A DNA stretch of 48,458 nt from Lachnospiraceae bacterium (GCA_029071325.1 JAIEAP010000012.1:1-48458); one strand, 5' to 3'. Positions 16,703 through 24,013 are shown, numbered from the stretch's first letter. The notes: generated by a model from the sequence alone, not told the origin. A program made the numbers and translations.

Positions 16703-17555
16703 ATTATTGAGAGCAGACTTTGCACGGCTGTTTCGGGATAAATTATTCTATCTGGCAATAGCGGTGTTGGTGGGATTTGAGATCATGGCTATGTCAGAGG
16801 GTTACCGCCTGATTCATAAATATCACTATCCCATCACCATGACAGAGTACCTGTTTATTTATTTTCAGATGTTTGGCTTGGTACTCTCTGTGTTTGCCAG
16901 CCTCCATATGGGCAGGCAGTACAGTGACGGAACCATACGCAATAAGCTGGTGGTAGGGCATCGCAGATACGCAGTCTATCTTGCAGAACTTATCACCATG
17001 GTAGTGGCAGCAGTCATCATGCACGCAGTTACCTTCCTGACAGGGTATGTCATAGGCGGTCTGTTTCTGGGGGGATTTCCCGAGAATGCTTCTCTGTGGA
17101 TCTGGCCATTGATCTGTGGGGTATTTACTACAATCAGCTATGCCGCCATATTTACGCTGATCGGGATGCTCTGTTCCCAAAAGGCAGTTACGGCAGTCAT
17201 CAGTATTCTGGCCTCATTTTTCCTGCTGCTTGGCGCCTCCTATTTAAACAATGCGCTGTCGCAGCCGGAAATGATCCCGGAGTATGAATTTGTCGTTGGT
17301 GAATTCTCTACGGAGGAAGATGTAGAGGAAATGATGCATTATGACAAAATGAGCAAAAATCCGAGCTATCTGGGAGAAGGCTTCAAGCGGGATTGCTACC
17401 AGTTCCTTTTTGACGCACTTCCGGGAGGACAGAGCTATCGCATCGCGTCTCTGGAGGTGGAGAAACCTGAACTTTATGCAGGGTATTCTGTTATGATCGC
17501 AATAATGACCGGGGGAGCGGGTTGTATTGCATTTCGGAGAAAGGATATACAATAG
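16695..17555 (+). CDS. ABC-2 type permease of the peptide-immunity transporter
   Basis: A 286-residue membrane protein with about six hydrophobic segments, for example at residues 18-33, 53-72, 100-125 and 137-157, and one at the C-terminus. A soluble stretch of roughly 60 residues (about 195-255) precedes the last segment. The architecture matches BcrB/NisG-like permeases. The ATG at 16695, with GGAGG at 8 nt, is preferred over the GTG at 16686. It is coupled to the ATPase by the overlap and is followed 10 nt later by the kinase start. Confidence 0.85.
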   Translation: MRKLLRADFARLFRDKLFYLAIAVLVGFEIMAMSEGYRLIHKYHYPITMTEYLFIYFQMFGLVLSVFASLHMGRQYSDGTIRNKLVVGHRRYAVYLAELITMVVAAVIMHAVTFLTGYVIGGLFLGGFPENASLWIWPLICGVFTTISYAAIFTLIGMLCSQKAVTAVISILASFFLLLGASYLNNALSQPEMIPEYEFVVGEFSTEEDVEEMMHYDKMSKNPSYLGEGFKRDCYQFLFDALPGGQSYRIASLEVEKPELYAGYSVMIAIMTGGAGCIAFRRKDIQ

Positions 17556-17565
17556 AAGTAACGAT

Positions 17566-18459
17566 ATGGAAATCTGGCTGATCCTGTTGCTGGCGGTGTG
17601 TGTGGCGGTCATTCTGATCCTGTTTGGGAAGATTGCCGCACTCCATGGAGCATTAGAAGAAATGAACAGAGATTTTGCACGGCAGTTGTCGGAGGATACC
17701 AATGTGGGTATCGACTTGAGTACCGGAGACCGCCATGCCAGACGCTTAGCTGCCGAGATAAACCGGCAGCTAAAGCTGCTTCGGCAGGAACGTTTGAAAT
17801 ATGCAAGGGGCGATCAGGAGCTGAAAACGGCGATCACCAATATTTCCCATGATCTGAGGACGCCGCTGACAGCCATCAGCGGATATCTGGAGCTGACATG
17901 GCAGGAGGATATTACAGAGCAGACCAGACGTTATCTTGAGATCATCAGCGGCAGGGTGGCAGTGATGCGGGAACTGACGGAAGAGCTGTTCCGCTATTCC
18001 GTGATTCTCTCGGAGGAGATCTACGGGTCTTCCGAGCGGATATCCCTGCAGGCAGCGGTGGAAGAGTGCATGGCGGCTTATTACGGAGCTTTTGTGCAGG
18101 CTGGTATTACCCCGGATATCCGTCTGCCGGAGCGCATGGTGTATGTAAATGTGAATCGGAAGGGCCTGTCACGGGTGTTGTCCAACATTGCCGCCAATGC
18201 TATCAAATACAGTGACGGGGATTTCCGACTGACGTTGCAGGAAAATGGCGAGATCCACTGCAGCAACCGGGCGGCAAAGCTGGATGCGGTGAAGGTGGAG
18301 CATCTGTTTGACCGGTTCTATACGGTGGAGAATGCAAGTAACTCTACGGGACTGGGACTTGCTATTGCCAGAACACTGATGGAGCAGATGCAGGGAACCA
18401 TTCATGCAGAATATATAGAAGAAAGTCTGCATATTACGCTGCGTTTTCCCATAGAATAG
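17566..18459 (+). CDS. Histidine kinase with a single membrane segment and no sensor domain
   Basis: A 297-residue kinase. One N-terminal membrane helix (about 3-24) leads into a short helical linker, then the DHp box SHDLRTPLTAI (phospho-acceptor H95), N-box NAIKYSD and G-box STGLGLAIA. There is no extracytoplasmic domain and no second helix, so it probably senses through the adjacent ABC transporter, as in Bce-like modules, or at the membrane. This is inferred from architecture. The ATG at 17566 has a weak AGAAG site; a TTG at 17527 inside the permease gene is less likely. It is the last gene of the module; spmB starts 27 nt later. Confidence 0.88.
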   Translation: MEIWLILLLAVCVAVILILFGKIAALHGALEEMNRDFARQLSEDTNVGIDLSTGDRHARRLAAEINRQLKLLRQERLKYARGDQELKTAITNISHDLRTPLTAISGYLELTWQEDITEQTRRYLEIISGRVAVMRELTEELFRYSVILSEEIYGSSERISLQAAVEECMAAYYGAFVQAGITPDIRLPERMVYVNVNRKGLSRVLSNIAANAIKYSDGDFRLTLQENGEIHCSNRAAKLDAVKVEHLFDRFYTVENASNSTGLGLAIARTLMEQMQGTIHAEYIEESLHITLRFPIE

Positions 18460-18486
18460 AGTAACGGACTGCCGGAGGGCTTCGGT

Positions 18487-19008
18487 ATGCAGATAATGCA
18501 GTTTCTCTCCAATGCAATCATTCCATTGCTGGTGTTCTATATTGTAGGCTTTGGACTGCTGATGAAGCAGAATGTCTATGATGATTTCTTAAAAGGCGCC
18601 AAAGAGGGGATGCATACGGTGCTTGGTATCCTGCCTACGCTGATCGGGCTGATGGTGGCGGTGGGAATCCTTCGGGCATCGGGCTTTTTGGAGCTGCTTT
18701 CCACGACTCTTATGAGCTGGACGCAGAAGATAGGCGTGCCTTCGGAGCTGATGCCGCTTGCCATTGTCAAAATGTTCTCTTCCTCGGCGGCAACAGGTCT
18801 TCTGGTGGATATATACAAGGAATATGGCTGTGACTCCAGCCTGGGCATGATGGCATCCATCTTGCTCAGCAGCACGGAGACCATTTTCTATACCATGTCC
18901 ATTTATTTTATGTCTGTGGGCGTGAAGAAGACGAGATTTACCCTGGCGGGAGCCCTGGTTGCAACGGTAGCGGGCATTATCGCAAGCATCTGGCTTGCCG
19001 GGATTTGA
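18487..19008 (+). CDS. spmB: Spore maturation protein B
   Basis: A 173-residue polytopic Gate-family protein. The motifs LPTLIGLMVAVGILRASG and FSSSAATGLLVDIYK, and the length, match SpmB, the partner of SpmA in spore maturation. GGAGGG lies 7 nt before the ATG. It is separated from spmA by 3.6 kb of regulatory and transport genes and has no evident promoter of its own. It may therefore depend on read-through from the peptide-response module. Its stop codon overlaps the -35 box of the tRNA promoter. Confidence 0.9.
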   Translation: MQIMQFLSNAIIPLLVFYIVGFGLLMKQNVYDDFLKGAKEGMHTVLGILPTLIGLMVAVGILRASGFLELLSTTLMSWTQKIGVPSELMPLAIVKMFSSSAATGLLVDIYKEYGCDSSLGMMASILLSSTETIFYTMSIYFMSVGVKKTRFTLAGALVATVAGIIASIWLAGI

Positions 19009-19033
19009 CATTTGCAGAAGAAAGGTCTATAAT
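19005..19033 (+). promoter_or_regulatory. Consensus promoter of the initiator tRNA
   Basis: TTGACA (19005-19010), 17 nt, TATAAT (19028-19033): a perfect sigma-A promoter 18 nt before the tRNA. Its -35 box overlaps the spmB stop codon. Confidence 0.9.
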
Positions 19034-19051
19034 AGCATTTACAGATAACAT

Positions 19052-19125
19052 CGCGGGATGGAGCAGTCTGGAAGCTCGTCGGGCTCATAACCCGAAGGTC
19101 ACAGGTTCAAATCCTGTTCCCGCAA
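19052..19125 (+). tRNA. tRNA-fMet (initiator), anticodon CAT
   Basis: A 74-nt cloverleaf. The acceptor arms CGCGGGA and TCCCGCA leave the C1-A72 mismatch that marks initiator tRNA. The anticodon stem TCGGG/CCCGA gives the three consecutive G-C pairs of initiators around loop CTCATAA. The T-arm is ACAGG-TTCAAAT-CCTGT. The discriminator is A; the 3' CCA is not encoded. Confidence 0.95.
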
Positions 19126-19137
19126 CTCTACAAAGGC

Positions 19138-19174
19138 ATTGCCGTAAGTGTGTTGGCACTTACGGCAGTTTTTG
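19138..19174 (+). terminator. Intrinsic terminator after the tRNA
   Basis: GCCGTAAGTG (19141-19150) pairs perfectly with CACTTACGGC (19157-19166) around a 6-nt loop, followed by a T-run. Confidence 0.9.
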
Positions 19175-19195
19175 TATACTTTCTTAAAATTTGGA

Positions 19196-19224
19196 TTGTG
19201 CGGTCTGTGGATTGAAGATATAAT
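19196..19224 (+). promoter_or_regulatory. Promoter of the sortase gene
   Basis: TTGTGC (19196-19201), 17 nt, TATAAT (19219-19224), downstream of the tRNA terminator. Confidence 0.7.
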
Positions 19225-19279
19225 AAGGATAGTGCAGTAGTTTATGGACCGACATTATATTATATACAGGAGTATGATC

Positions 19280-20137
19280 ATGGATGAATTCAAACGGAAT
19301 ACACAGACAGAGACAGATGAGACTGCCTCGGTAAAGAAGGGCAGAAAATCCGGAAGCCGATCCCAGGCAGAGAGAAAGGACATGGTTTACCGCATTATAT
19401 TTTTTGTGGCGTTGGCGGTATTTATTTTTGCGGCGGTGCGGCTGATACAGTATGGTATCATATACTGGAAAGGCAGCCACGAATATAACGGGCTGCAGAA
19501 ATACACGACTTGGACAACACCGGATGCGGCGGACGGTATCGGTACAGAGGCAGCGGAAGAGTTTACCGTGGATTTTGCAGGGCTGAAGGCTCTGAATCCC
19601 GACTGCATCGGCTGGATACGTTTTGAAAATATTGATATCAGCTATCCTATCATGCAGGGGGAGGATAATGATTACTACCTGCATCATACTTTTGAGGGGC
19701 AGGAGATTACCGCGGCAAGCATTTTTATGGATTGCACCAATACGCCGGACTTTACAGATGAGAATACCTTTATCTATGGTCACAATATGAGAGATAAGAC
19801 CATGTTTGGCAAACTGAACAATTATGAAGATGAGGATTATTATAAGGAGAATCCCTGCTTCTATATTTATACACCGAAATATGTGTACCGGTATGATATC
19901 TTTGCATGTTATCTGGCGGACGTGGAAGCAGAGCAGGATTCCTTTTATACAAGGTTTGCTTCCGGGGAGGAGTTTCAGCACTTTATTGACAATGTAAAAG
20001 AGCGCTCCGAATATGATACCGGTGTGACGGTGACAAATGAAGATCATGTCATCACGTTGATGACTTGTAACCCGGCGGGTTATGATTACCGTTTCCTGAT
20101 ACACGCGGTTCAGGCGGAGGCGGTTCCGGTAGAGTAA
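19280..20137 (+). CDS. srtB: Class B sortase
   Basis: A 285-residue membrane-anchored transpeptidase. A charged N-terminus is followed by one membrane helix (about 37-58) and the catalytic domain. H168 in FIYGHNM, C263 in ITLMTC and R271 in YDYRF form the sortase triad. The Asn-Pro after the cysteine and the RFLIHAV end are typical of class B. Sortases join surface proteins or pilins to the cell wall; no LPXTG- or NPQTN-like substrate is encoded nearby, so it probably acts genome-wide. The ATG at 19280 with AGGAG at 7 nt is preferred to ATGs at 19244 and 19274. Confidence 0.9.
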   Translation: MDEFKRNTQTETDETASVKKGRKSGSRSQAERKDMVYRIIFFVALAVFIFAAVRLIQYGIIYWKGSHEYNGLQKYTTWTTPDAADGIGTEAAEEFTVDFAGLKALNPDCIGWIRFENIDISYPIMQGEDNDYYLHHTFEGQEITAASIFMDCTNTPDFTDENTFIYGHNMRDKTMFGKLNNYEDEDYYKENPCFYIYTPKYVYRYDIFACYLADVEAEQDSFYTRFASGEEFQHFIDNVKERSEYDTGVTVTNEDHVITLMTCNPAGYDYRFLIHAVQAEAVPVE

Positions 20138-20160
20138 CAGTTCAGGCAGGAGGTATGGAT

Positions 20161-20880
20161 ATGTTTAAGACAGAAAAATTGGTACAGTGGGTGCAGGATT
20201 CCCACAATATCGTGTTTTTTGGGGGTGCGGGCGTGTCTACGGAGAGCGGCATTCCCGATTTCCGCAGTGTGGACGGTCTGTATAACCAGAAATACGAATA
20301 TCCTCCCGAGACGATATTGAGTCATAGCTTTTATATGAGCAATACAGAGGAATTCTACCGTTTTTACAGAGAGAAGATGCTGTGCCTGGATGCAAAACCC
20401 AATCAGGCGCACAAGAAGCTGGCGCAATTGGAGGAGCAGGGAAAGCTAGCGGCAGTGATCACTCAGAATATTGACGGACTTCACCAGGCAGCAGGCAGCA
20501 GGAACGTGCTGGAGCTGCACGGGAGCGTGCACCGCAATTACTGTCAGCACTGCGGAAAGCTATTTGATGCGAAATACGTTCTGGACAGCCAGGATATCCC
20601 GGTGTGTGATGCGTGCGGCGGGAAGATTAAGCCAGATGTAGTGTTGTATGAGGAGGGGCTGAACCGGAAGACCCTAACCGATGCGATTCATTTTATCAGC
20701 ACTGCGGATATGCTTATTGTAGGCGGGACGTCTCTGGCAGTGTACCCGGCTGCAGGGCTGATCGATTATTATCAGGGTCAAAAGCTTGTCCTTATCAATA
20801 AATCTACGACGCCTATGGATGGACATGCAGATCTGCTGATACAGGGCAGCATTGGAGAGGTATTGTCTCTGATTCCATAA
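20161..20880 (+). CDS. Sir2-family NAD-dependent protein deacylase
   Basis: A 239-residue sirtuin. The NAD-binding GAGVSTESGIPDFRS is at 22-36, TQNIDGLHQAAGS supplies the conserved QNID and the catalytic His lies in ELHGSVHRN. Four cysteines (two CxxC pairs, CQHC and CDAC) form the zinc ribbon. It removes acyl groups from lysines using NAD+; substrates are unknown. AGGAGG lies 7 nt before the ATG at 20161; an ATG at 20155 would leave only 1 nt of spacing. It is a stand-alone metabolic sirtuin, not a ThsA-type defence effector, because it has no SLOG or other extra domain. Confidence 0.93.
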   Translation: MFKTEKLVQWVQDSHNIVFFGGAGVSTESGIPDFRSVDGLYNQKYEYPPETILSHSFYMSNTEEFYRFYREKMLCLDAKPNQAHKKLAQLEEQGKLAAVITQNIDGLHQAAGSRNVLELHGSVHRNYCQHCGKLFDAKYVLDSQDIPVCDACGGKIKPDVVLYEEGLNRKTLTDAIHFISTADMLIVGGTSLAVYPAAGLIDYYQGQKLVLINKSTTPMDGHADLLIQGSIGEVLSLIP

Positions 20881-20897
20881 GCAGAAAGGGAGGGTTC

Positions 20898-21101
20898 ATG
20901 TCTATTCAAACATATCAATATGAGGTAGGAGACATAGTGAAGCTCAAGAAGCAGCATCCGTGCGGCAGCCAGGAGTGGGAGATACTCAGGGTGGGCGCGG
21001 ATTTCCGCCTGAAGTGCTTAGGCTGCGGTCATCAGGTCATGCTGGCGCGGAAGCTGGTGGAGAAAAATACACGGGGGCTGCGGAAGAAAAGTACAACATA
21101 G
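20898..21101 (+). CDS. DUF951 family protein (YyzM type)
   Basis: A 67-residue basic protein. The pattern YEVGDIVKLKKQHPCGSQEW and LRVGADFRLKCLGCGH is the DUF951 signature, with C-x2-C near residue 46. Function is unknown. In Bacillus the homologue yyzM also lies close to rpsF-ssbA-rpsR, so the linkage is conserved. It follows the sirtuin gene by 17 nt with a GGGAGGG site. Confidence 0.85.
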   Translation: MSIQTYQYEVGDIVKLKKQHPCGSQEWEILRVGADFRLKCLGCGHQVMLARKLVEKNTRGLRKKSTT

Positions 21102-21192
21102 TTGTAGATGTAGACGTTACATGATCGGGTCTGACAATTCAGCTAATGGCAAATGTTTTTAAAGATACCTTTTAGTAGGAGGGATGAGAGTT

Positions 21193-21444
21193 ATGTTTTG
21201 GTCATTCAAGACACTATATTTGGGCAACTCTCTATCAGAAGCCAATCGTATTCGGGACATACTTGTCGCAGAAAAAATGAGATATAAACGGAAAGTCATC
21301 GATCATTCTAATGAATGGACCGGACATAATACCGTGCGGGGCATGGGTGGCAACAATTTTATGAAAGAGGCAGATAGAATACAATACGAGATATTAGTGA
21401 AACAAAAAGATTATGAAAAGGCAATTTATCTGATTAGGAAGTAG
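21193..21444 (+). CDS. Small soluble protein of unknown function
   Basis: An 83-residue protein, not firmly recognised. The N-terminal half (about LYLGNSLSEANRIRDILVAE) reads as a beta strand followed by an amphipathic helix, and a glycine-rich loop (RGMGGNN) lies in the middle. The layout recalls the small DUF2007-type ferredoxin-like fold, but this is weak. The start is uncertain: the ATG at 21184 is only 1-2 nt from the GGAGGG motif, so the ATG at 21193 is preferred. It is AT-richer than its neighbours. It lies just before the rpsF promoter. Confidence 0.6.
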   Translation: MFWSFKTLYLGNSLSEANRIRDILVAEKMRYKRKVIDHSNEWTGHNTVRGMGGNNFMKEADRIQYEILVKQKDYEKAIYLIRK

Positions 21445-21475
21445 AACGAACGATAAGAATGTTTAAAGAAAATAC

Positions 21476-21504
21476 TTGCACGAATGAAGAATCTGTGCTA
21501 TCAT
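21476..21504 (+). promoter_or_regulatory. Promoter of rpsF-ssb-rpsR
   Basis: TTGCAC (21476-21481), 17 nt, TATCAT (21499-21504), 77 nt before the rpsF start. Confidence 0.7.
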
Positions 21505-21531
21505 ATAGGCTCGTGATATGTAAAATTCCTT

Positions 21532-21553
21532 GCTTTCCGCAGAAGCGGGAGGC
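21532..21553 (+). promoter_or_regulatory. Leader hairpin before rpsF
   Basis: GCTTTCCGC and GCGGGAGGC pair over 9 bp (with G-U pairs) around an AGAA loop, ending 13 nt before the ribosome site. In many bacteria the rpsF leader binds the S6:S18 pair as feedback control. The match here is only structural. Confidence 0.4.
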
Positions 21554-21580
21554 CAGAGACCAAAAGGAGGTAAATCTAGC

Positions 21581-21871
21581 ATGAACAAATATGAATTAGC
21601 ACTTGTTGTGAATGCCAAGATCGAAGACGATGTCAGAACTGCTACAGTTGAGAAGGCAAAAGAGTATGTTACTCGTGCAGGCGGAACTGTAACAGAAGTA
21701 GAAGAGTGGGGTAAGAAGAGATTAGCTTACGACATTCAGAAGATGAGCGACGGCTTCTACTATTTCATCCAGTTCGAGGCAGAAGCAGCTGCTCCGGCAG
21801 AGATAGAGCAGAACGTTCGTATTATGGACAACGTACTTCGTTTCTTATGCGTTAGAAAAGACGAGGCATAG
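21581..21871 (+). CDS. rpsF: 30S ribosomal protein S6
   Basis: A 96-residue protein starting MNKYELALVVNAKIEDD, the S6 pattern, with the VEEWGKKRLAYDIQKMSDGFYYFIQF core. It binds S18 and the 16S rRNA central domain in the platform of the 30S subunit. AAAGGAGG lies 10 nt before the ATG. It heads the conserved rpsF-ssb-rpsR operon; an upstream in-frame start at 21530 lies inside the leader hairpin and is unlikely. Confidence 0.97.
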   Translation: MNKYELALVVNAKIEDDVRTATVEKAKEYVTRAGGTVTEVEEWGKKRLAYDIQKMSDGFYYFIQFEAEAAAPAEIEQNVRIMDNVLRFLCVRKDEA

Positions 21872-21893
21872 ATAAGGAGAAGGAGATAGTGGT

Positions 21894-22337
21894 ATGAATA
21901 AAGTAATACTGATGGGACGTTTGACGAGAGATCCGGAAGTTCGTTACTCCAGCGGGGATAACCAGATGGCGATTGCCAGATATACGATTGCGGTGGACCG
22001 CAGGGGCAGACGCGAAGGAAATGACGGACAGACTGCTGATTTTATCAACTGTGTTGCTTTCGGCAGGGCAGGAGAATTTGCGGAGAAGTATTTCCATAAA
22101 GGAATCAAGATAGCGATCACCGGCCGCATTCAGACCGGAAGCTATACCAATAAGGACGGTCAGAAAGTATATACCACTGATGTTGTAGTTGAAGATCAGG
22201 AGTTTGCAGAGAGTAAAGCGGCTTCTGAAAATGCAGGGGCAGGTTTTGCACCTGTGGACAGACCTTCACCGAGCAGTGCAGGAGATGGATTCATGAACAT
22301 CCCTGACGGCATTGATGAGGAGTTACCATTTAACTAA
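21894..22337 (+). CDS. ssb: Single-stranded DNA-binding protein
   Basis: A 147-residue SSB. The OB-fold (1-105) begins MNKVILMGRLTRDPEVRYSS and contains FINCVAFGRAGEFAEKYFHKG. A Gly/Ser/Pro linker follows, and the acidic tip DEELPFN is the partner-binding peptide. It coats ssDNA in replication, recombination and repair. It lies between rpsF and rpsR as in most Firmicutes. Confidence 0.97.
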   Translation: MNKVILMGRLTRDPEVRYSSGDNQMAIARYTIAVDRRGRREGNDGQTADFINCVAFGRAGEFAEKYFHKGIKIAITGRIQTGSYTNKDGQKVYTTDVVVEDQEFAESKAASENAGAGFAPVDRPSPSSAGDGFMNIPDGIDEELPFN

Positions 22338-22357
22338 ATCAATAGGAGGTAAACACA

Positions 22358-22621
22358 ATGGCTTTCAATAAGACAGACAGAGATGGCGCACCCGCAAGAA
22401 GAAGGGGCGGCATGCACAGAAGAAAGAAAGTATGTGTATTCTGCGGCAAAGATAATGTGATTGATTACAAAGACGTGAATAAGTTAAAGAAATATATTTC
22501 TGAGAGGGGCAAGATTCTTCCCAGAAGGATTACCGGCAACTGCGCAAAGCACCAGAGAGCGCTTACCGCTGCAATCAAGAGAGCACGTCATATCGCAATT
22601 ATGCCGTACGTACAGGACTAA
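22358..22621 (+). CDS. rpsR: 30S ribosomal protein S18
   Basis: An 87-residue S18. The motif [18 protein letters not shown] and the basic end [20 protein letters not shown] are diagnostic. AGGAGG lies before the ATG. Its last 33 nt, including the stop codon, form part of a 37-nt sequence repeated at 23977. A mobile element has therefore used the gene's 3' end as its attachment site and restored the coding sequence. Confidence 0.97.
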   Translation: MAFNKTDRDGAPARRRGGMHRRKKVCVFCGKDNVIDYKDVNKLKKYISERGKILPRRITGNCAKHQRALTAAIKRARHIAIMPYVQD

Positions 22622-22625
22622 GATC
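22589..22625 (+). repeat. Left attachment site copy at the rpsR 3' end
   Basis: A 37-nt sequence covering the last codons and stop of rpsR. It matches 23977-24013 with a single C/T difference at 22609, which is synonymous. Confidence 0.85.
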
Positions 22626-22662
22626 GTTTATTTTTAAGAACTACAACAATTGAAAAAGGTTG

Positions 22663-22682
22663 TTGGTACAAAATTTGGTACA
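22663..22682 (+). repeat. Left pair of TTGGTACA arm-type repeats
   Basis: TTGGTACA at 22663-22670 and 22675-22682, start to start 12 bp, near the left attachment copy. The same pair with the same spacing occurs at 23843. They probably are the integrase arm-binding sites. Confidence 0.6.
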
Positions 22683-22698
22683 AATTTAATAAAATTGA

Positions 22699-22731
22699 CA
22701 CCCGCTATTATAAGGATAGCGGGTGTTTTTT
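22699..22731 (+). terminator. Intrinsic terminator inside the element, after rpsR
   Basis: CACCCGCTAT (22699-22708) pairs perfectly with ATAGCGGGTG (22716-22725), followed by TTTTTT. It now ends the rpsF-ssb-rpsR transcript. The rest of 22622-22943 holds the arm repeats and an AT-rich leader; no gene was seen. Confidence 0.85.
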
Positions 22732-22943
22732 AGTAGATGGCAATGACTGGAAAAGTTTTTGCCACCTTTTGTTTGGAAAAATATAAGGAAAAAGACAATG
22801 TAATTACAAGATGATTTAGCATTAAAAATTGTGTATAGTAAAAAAGCTTACATACAAAGGAGGTGGAACGAAATTGTAATATTGATTTCCCAATATACAA
22901 TCGTAAGTAATTACATAAATAGAGAAGAATAAGGAGAAAAAAT

Positions 22944-23144
22944 ATGGATATAGAAGCGGGAATATTTATAATTTATATGGTATTAGGTTATTGGGCAACA
23001 GGAAGAACAATATATAGAAATAAAATATTGATTGGAACAGGGCAGGCAATATTTATGCAAAGATTAATAATGGGAGTTCTTTTAGGGTGGATATTGATTC
23101 CTATAGCTCTCTTAGTAGCAATTTTTGGCAGAAAGGAAGAGTAA
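22944..23144 (+). CDS. Small membrane protein of the rpsR element, unknown function
   Basis: A 66-residue protein with two hydrophobic helices (about 5-18 and 40-60) separated by a short basic loop with RNKILIG. It is not recognised. AAGGAG lies 8 nt before the ATG, and its codons are strongly AT-biased like the rest of the element. A terminator follows at 23168. Its upstream leader is duplicated in front of the next gene. Confidence 0.6.
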   Translation: MDIEAGIFIIYMVLGYWATGRTIYRNKILIGTGQAIFMQRLIMGVLLGWILIPIALLVAIFGRKEE

Positions 23145-23167
23145 GAACTAACAGCATATAAATAATG

Positions 23168-23199
23168 AAAAAGCCAATAACAAAGGTTATGGCTTTTTT
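23168..23199 (+). terminator. Terminator after the small membrane protein gene
   Basis: AAAGCC and GGCTTT pair, extended by ATAAC/GTTAT with one bulged base, followed by a T-run at 23194-23199. Confidence 0.75.
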
Positions 23200-23301
23200 A
23201 TTTGGAAAAGTACAAGGAAAAAAACAATGCTAATCCAAAATGATTTAACAGTGAGATTCATATATAGTATAACCATAATACGCGGGAAGGAGGGGTTATA
23301 T

Positions 23302-23595
23302 TTGATAATAGAAAATAAAGAGGGATTAGCGGATATATATAGTCAATTAGCTGATATTGTGGGTGTGGAGAATACAGTAATGTTGTATGAAAACCTAAAA
23401 GGACAGCAAATAACATTTCCAATGCGATTATATAAGACAGATTATATAGCAGAAAAGGTAAAGAAAAGATATAATGGAAGAAATTTAAAGGAGTTGGCAA
23501 AAGAATATGATTATTCAGAAAGACATTTAAGGAGTTTTTTGAAGGATGATATAAGGTATGAAAAGAGGAATGAGGCGGATTTAAATAGAAAATGA
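23302..23595 (+). CDS. Mor-family-like DNA-binding protein
   Basis: A 97-residue protein starting at TTG 23302, 7 nt after AAGGAGGGG; an ATG at 23227 lacks a site. The N-terminal half begins with an IYSQLADIVGVENTVMLYEN helix pair. The C-terminal half has KRYNGRNLKELAKEYDYSER, a helix-turn-helix like that of Mor/C transcription activators of Mu-like phages and integrated elements. It probably regulated the lost functions of the element. It has AT-rich codon usage. Confidence 0.65.
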   Translation: MIIENKEGLADIYSQLADIVGVENTVMLYENLKGQQITFPMRLYKTDYIAEKVKKRYNGRNLKELAKEYDYSERHLRSFLKDDIRYEKRNEADLNRK

Positions 23596-23648
23596 AAGTA
23601 AATGTTCAAAATTTTAATTACATATTATAGATGTGAAGTTATTGAATC

Positions 23649-23680
23649 AGCCAGTGAAGAAAGTTCTTTGCTGGCTTTTA
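23649..23680 (+). terminator. Hairpin terminator before the integrase remnant
   Basis: AGCCAG (23649-23654) pairs with CTGGCT (23671-23676) with further inner pairing GAAGAA/TTCTTT, followed by TTTT. Confidence 0.7.
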
Positions 23681-23696
23681 AAATATAGGAGGTGAA

Positions 23697-23837
23697 ATGG
23701 AAAGTAATATAAAGGTGATTCAGCAGATAATGGGACACAGTCGGATAGATACCACACTGAATGTATATACCCATGTTACAAAAGAAGCTAAGAAGAAAAC
23801 GATGGATAATCTAAATGGAAAAATAAAGAGTTCCTAA
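23697..23837 (+). pseudogene. C-terminal remnant of a tyrosine integrase
   Basis: 46 codons starting at an ATG with AGGAGG upstream. The sequence IQQIMGHSRIDTTLNVYTHV is the end of a tyrosine recombinase, with the catalytic His (GHS) and the nucleophile Tyr (VYTHV). The other catalytic residues and the DNA-binding domains are absent. It lies 140 bp before the right attachment copy, the usual place for the integrase gene. It is a remnant of the enzyme that brought the element in. Confidence 0.85.
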
Positions 23838-23842
23838 TAATT

Positions 23843-23862
23843 TTGGTACAACTATTGGTACA
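23843..23862 (+). repeat. Right pair of TTGGTACA arm-type repeats
   Basis: TTGGTACA at 23843-23850 and 23855-23862, with the same 12-bp spacing as the left pair at 22663. Confidence 0.6.
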
Positions 23863-23976
23863 AAATAAAAAGATGAAGATATATTAAGATAAGTAAGGAT
23901 AAAAGAAAAAAAGAGCAAAAGGATAGGATTTAGGGGAAGATAAAGAAGGAAGAAAATACACAAAAATTAGTGGAAG

Positions 23977-24013
23977 CATATCGCAATTATGCCGTATGTA
24001 CAGGACTAAGATC
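23977..24013 (+). repeat. Right attachment site copy (duplicate of the rpsR 3' end)
   Basis: Repeats 22589-22625 with one mismatch (T at 23997). Just beyond it lies a strong hairpin terminator, probably the original rpsR terminator displaced by the insertion. Confidence 0.85.

Larger units (their letters stand above)
22589..24013 (+). mobile_element. Decayed 1.4-kb element integrated in the rpsR 3' end
   Basis: The segment between the two 37-nt copies is much more AT-rich than the flanks. It holds a small membrane protein gene, a Mor-like regulator gene, the last 46 codons of a tyrosine integrase next to the right attachment copy, and paired TTGGTACA repeats near each end. This is the layout of a tyrosine-integrase element that has lost most of its body, including the N-terminal part of the integrase. 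It is probably immobile now. Confidence 0.8.

Noticed and set aside
19184-20104. 306-residue minus-strand frame opposite the sortase gene
   Set aside because: Antisense shadow of a gene with a clear catalytic triad; no ribosome site or family pattern.
20161-20880. Sirtuin as a Thoeris-type partner of the TIR protein
   Set aside because: It is a plain metabolic deacylase with a zinc ribbon, lies 12 kb away from the TIR gene, and lacks a SLOG domain.
23227-23301. Longer N-terminus of the Mor-like protein
   Set aside because: The ATG at 23227 has no ribosome site and lies in the duplicated leader; the TTG at 23302 has AAGGAGGGG at the right distance.
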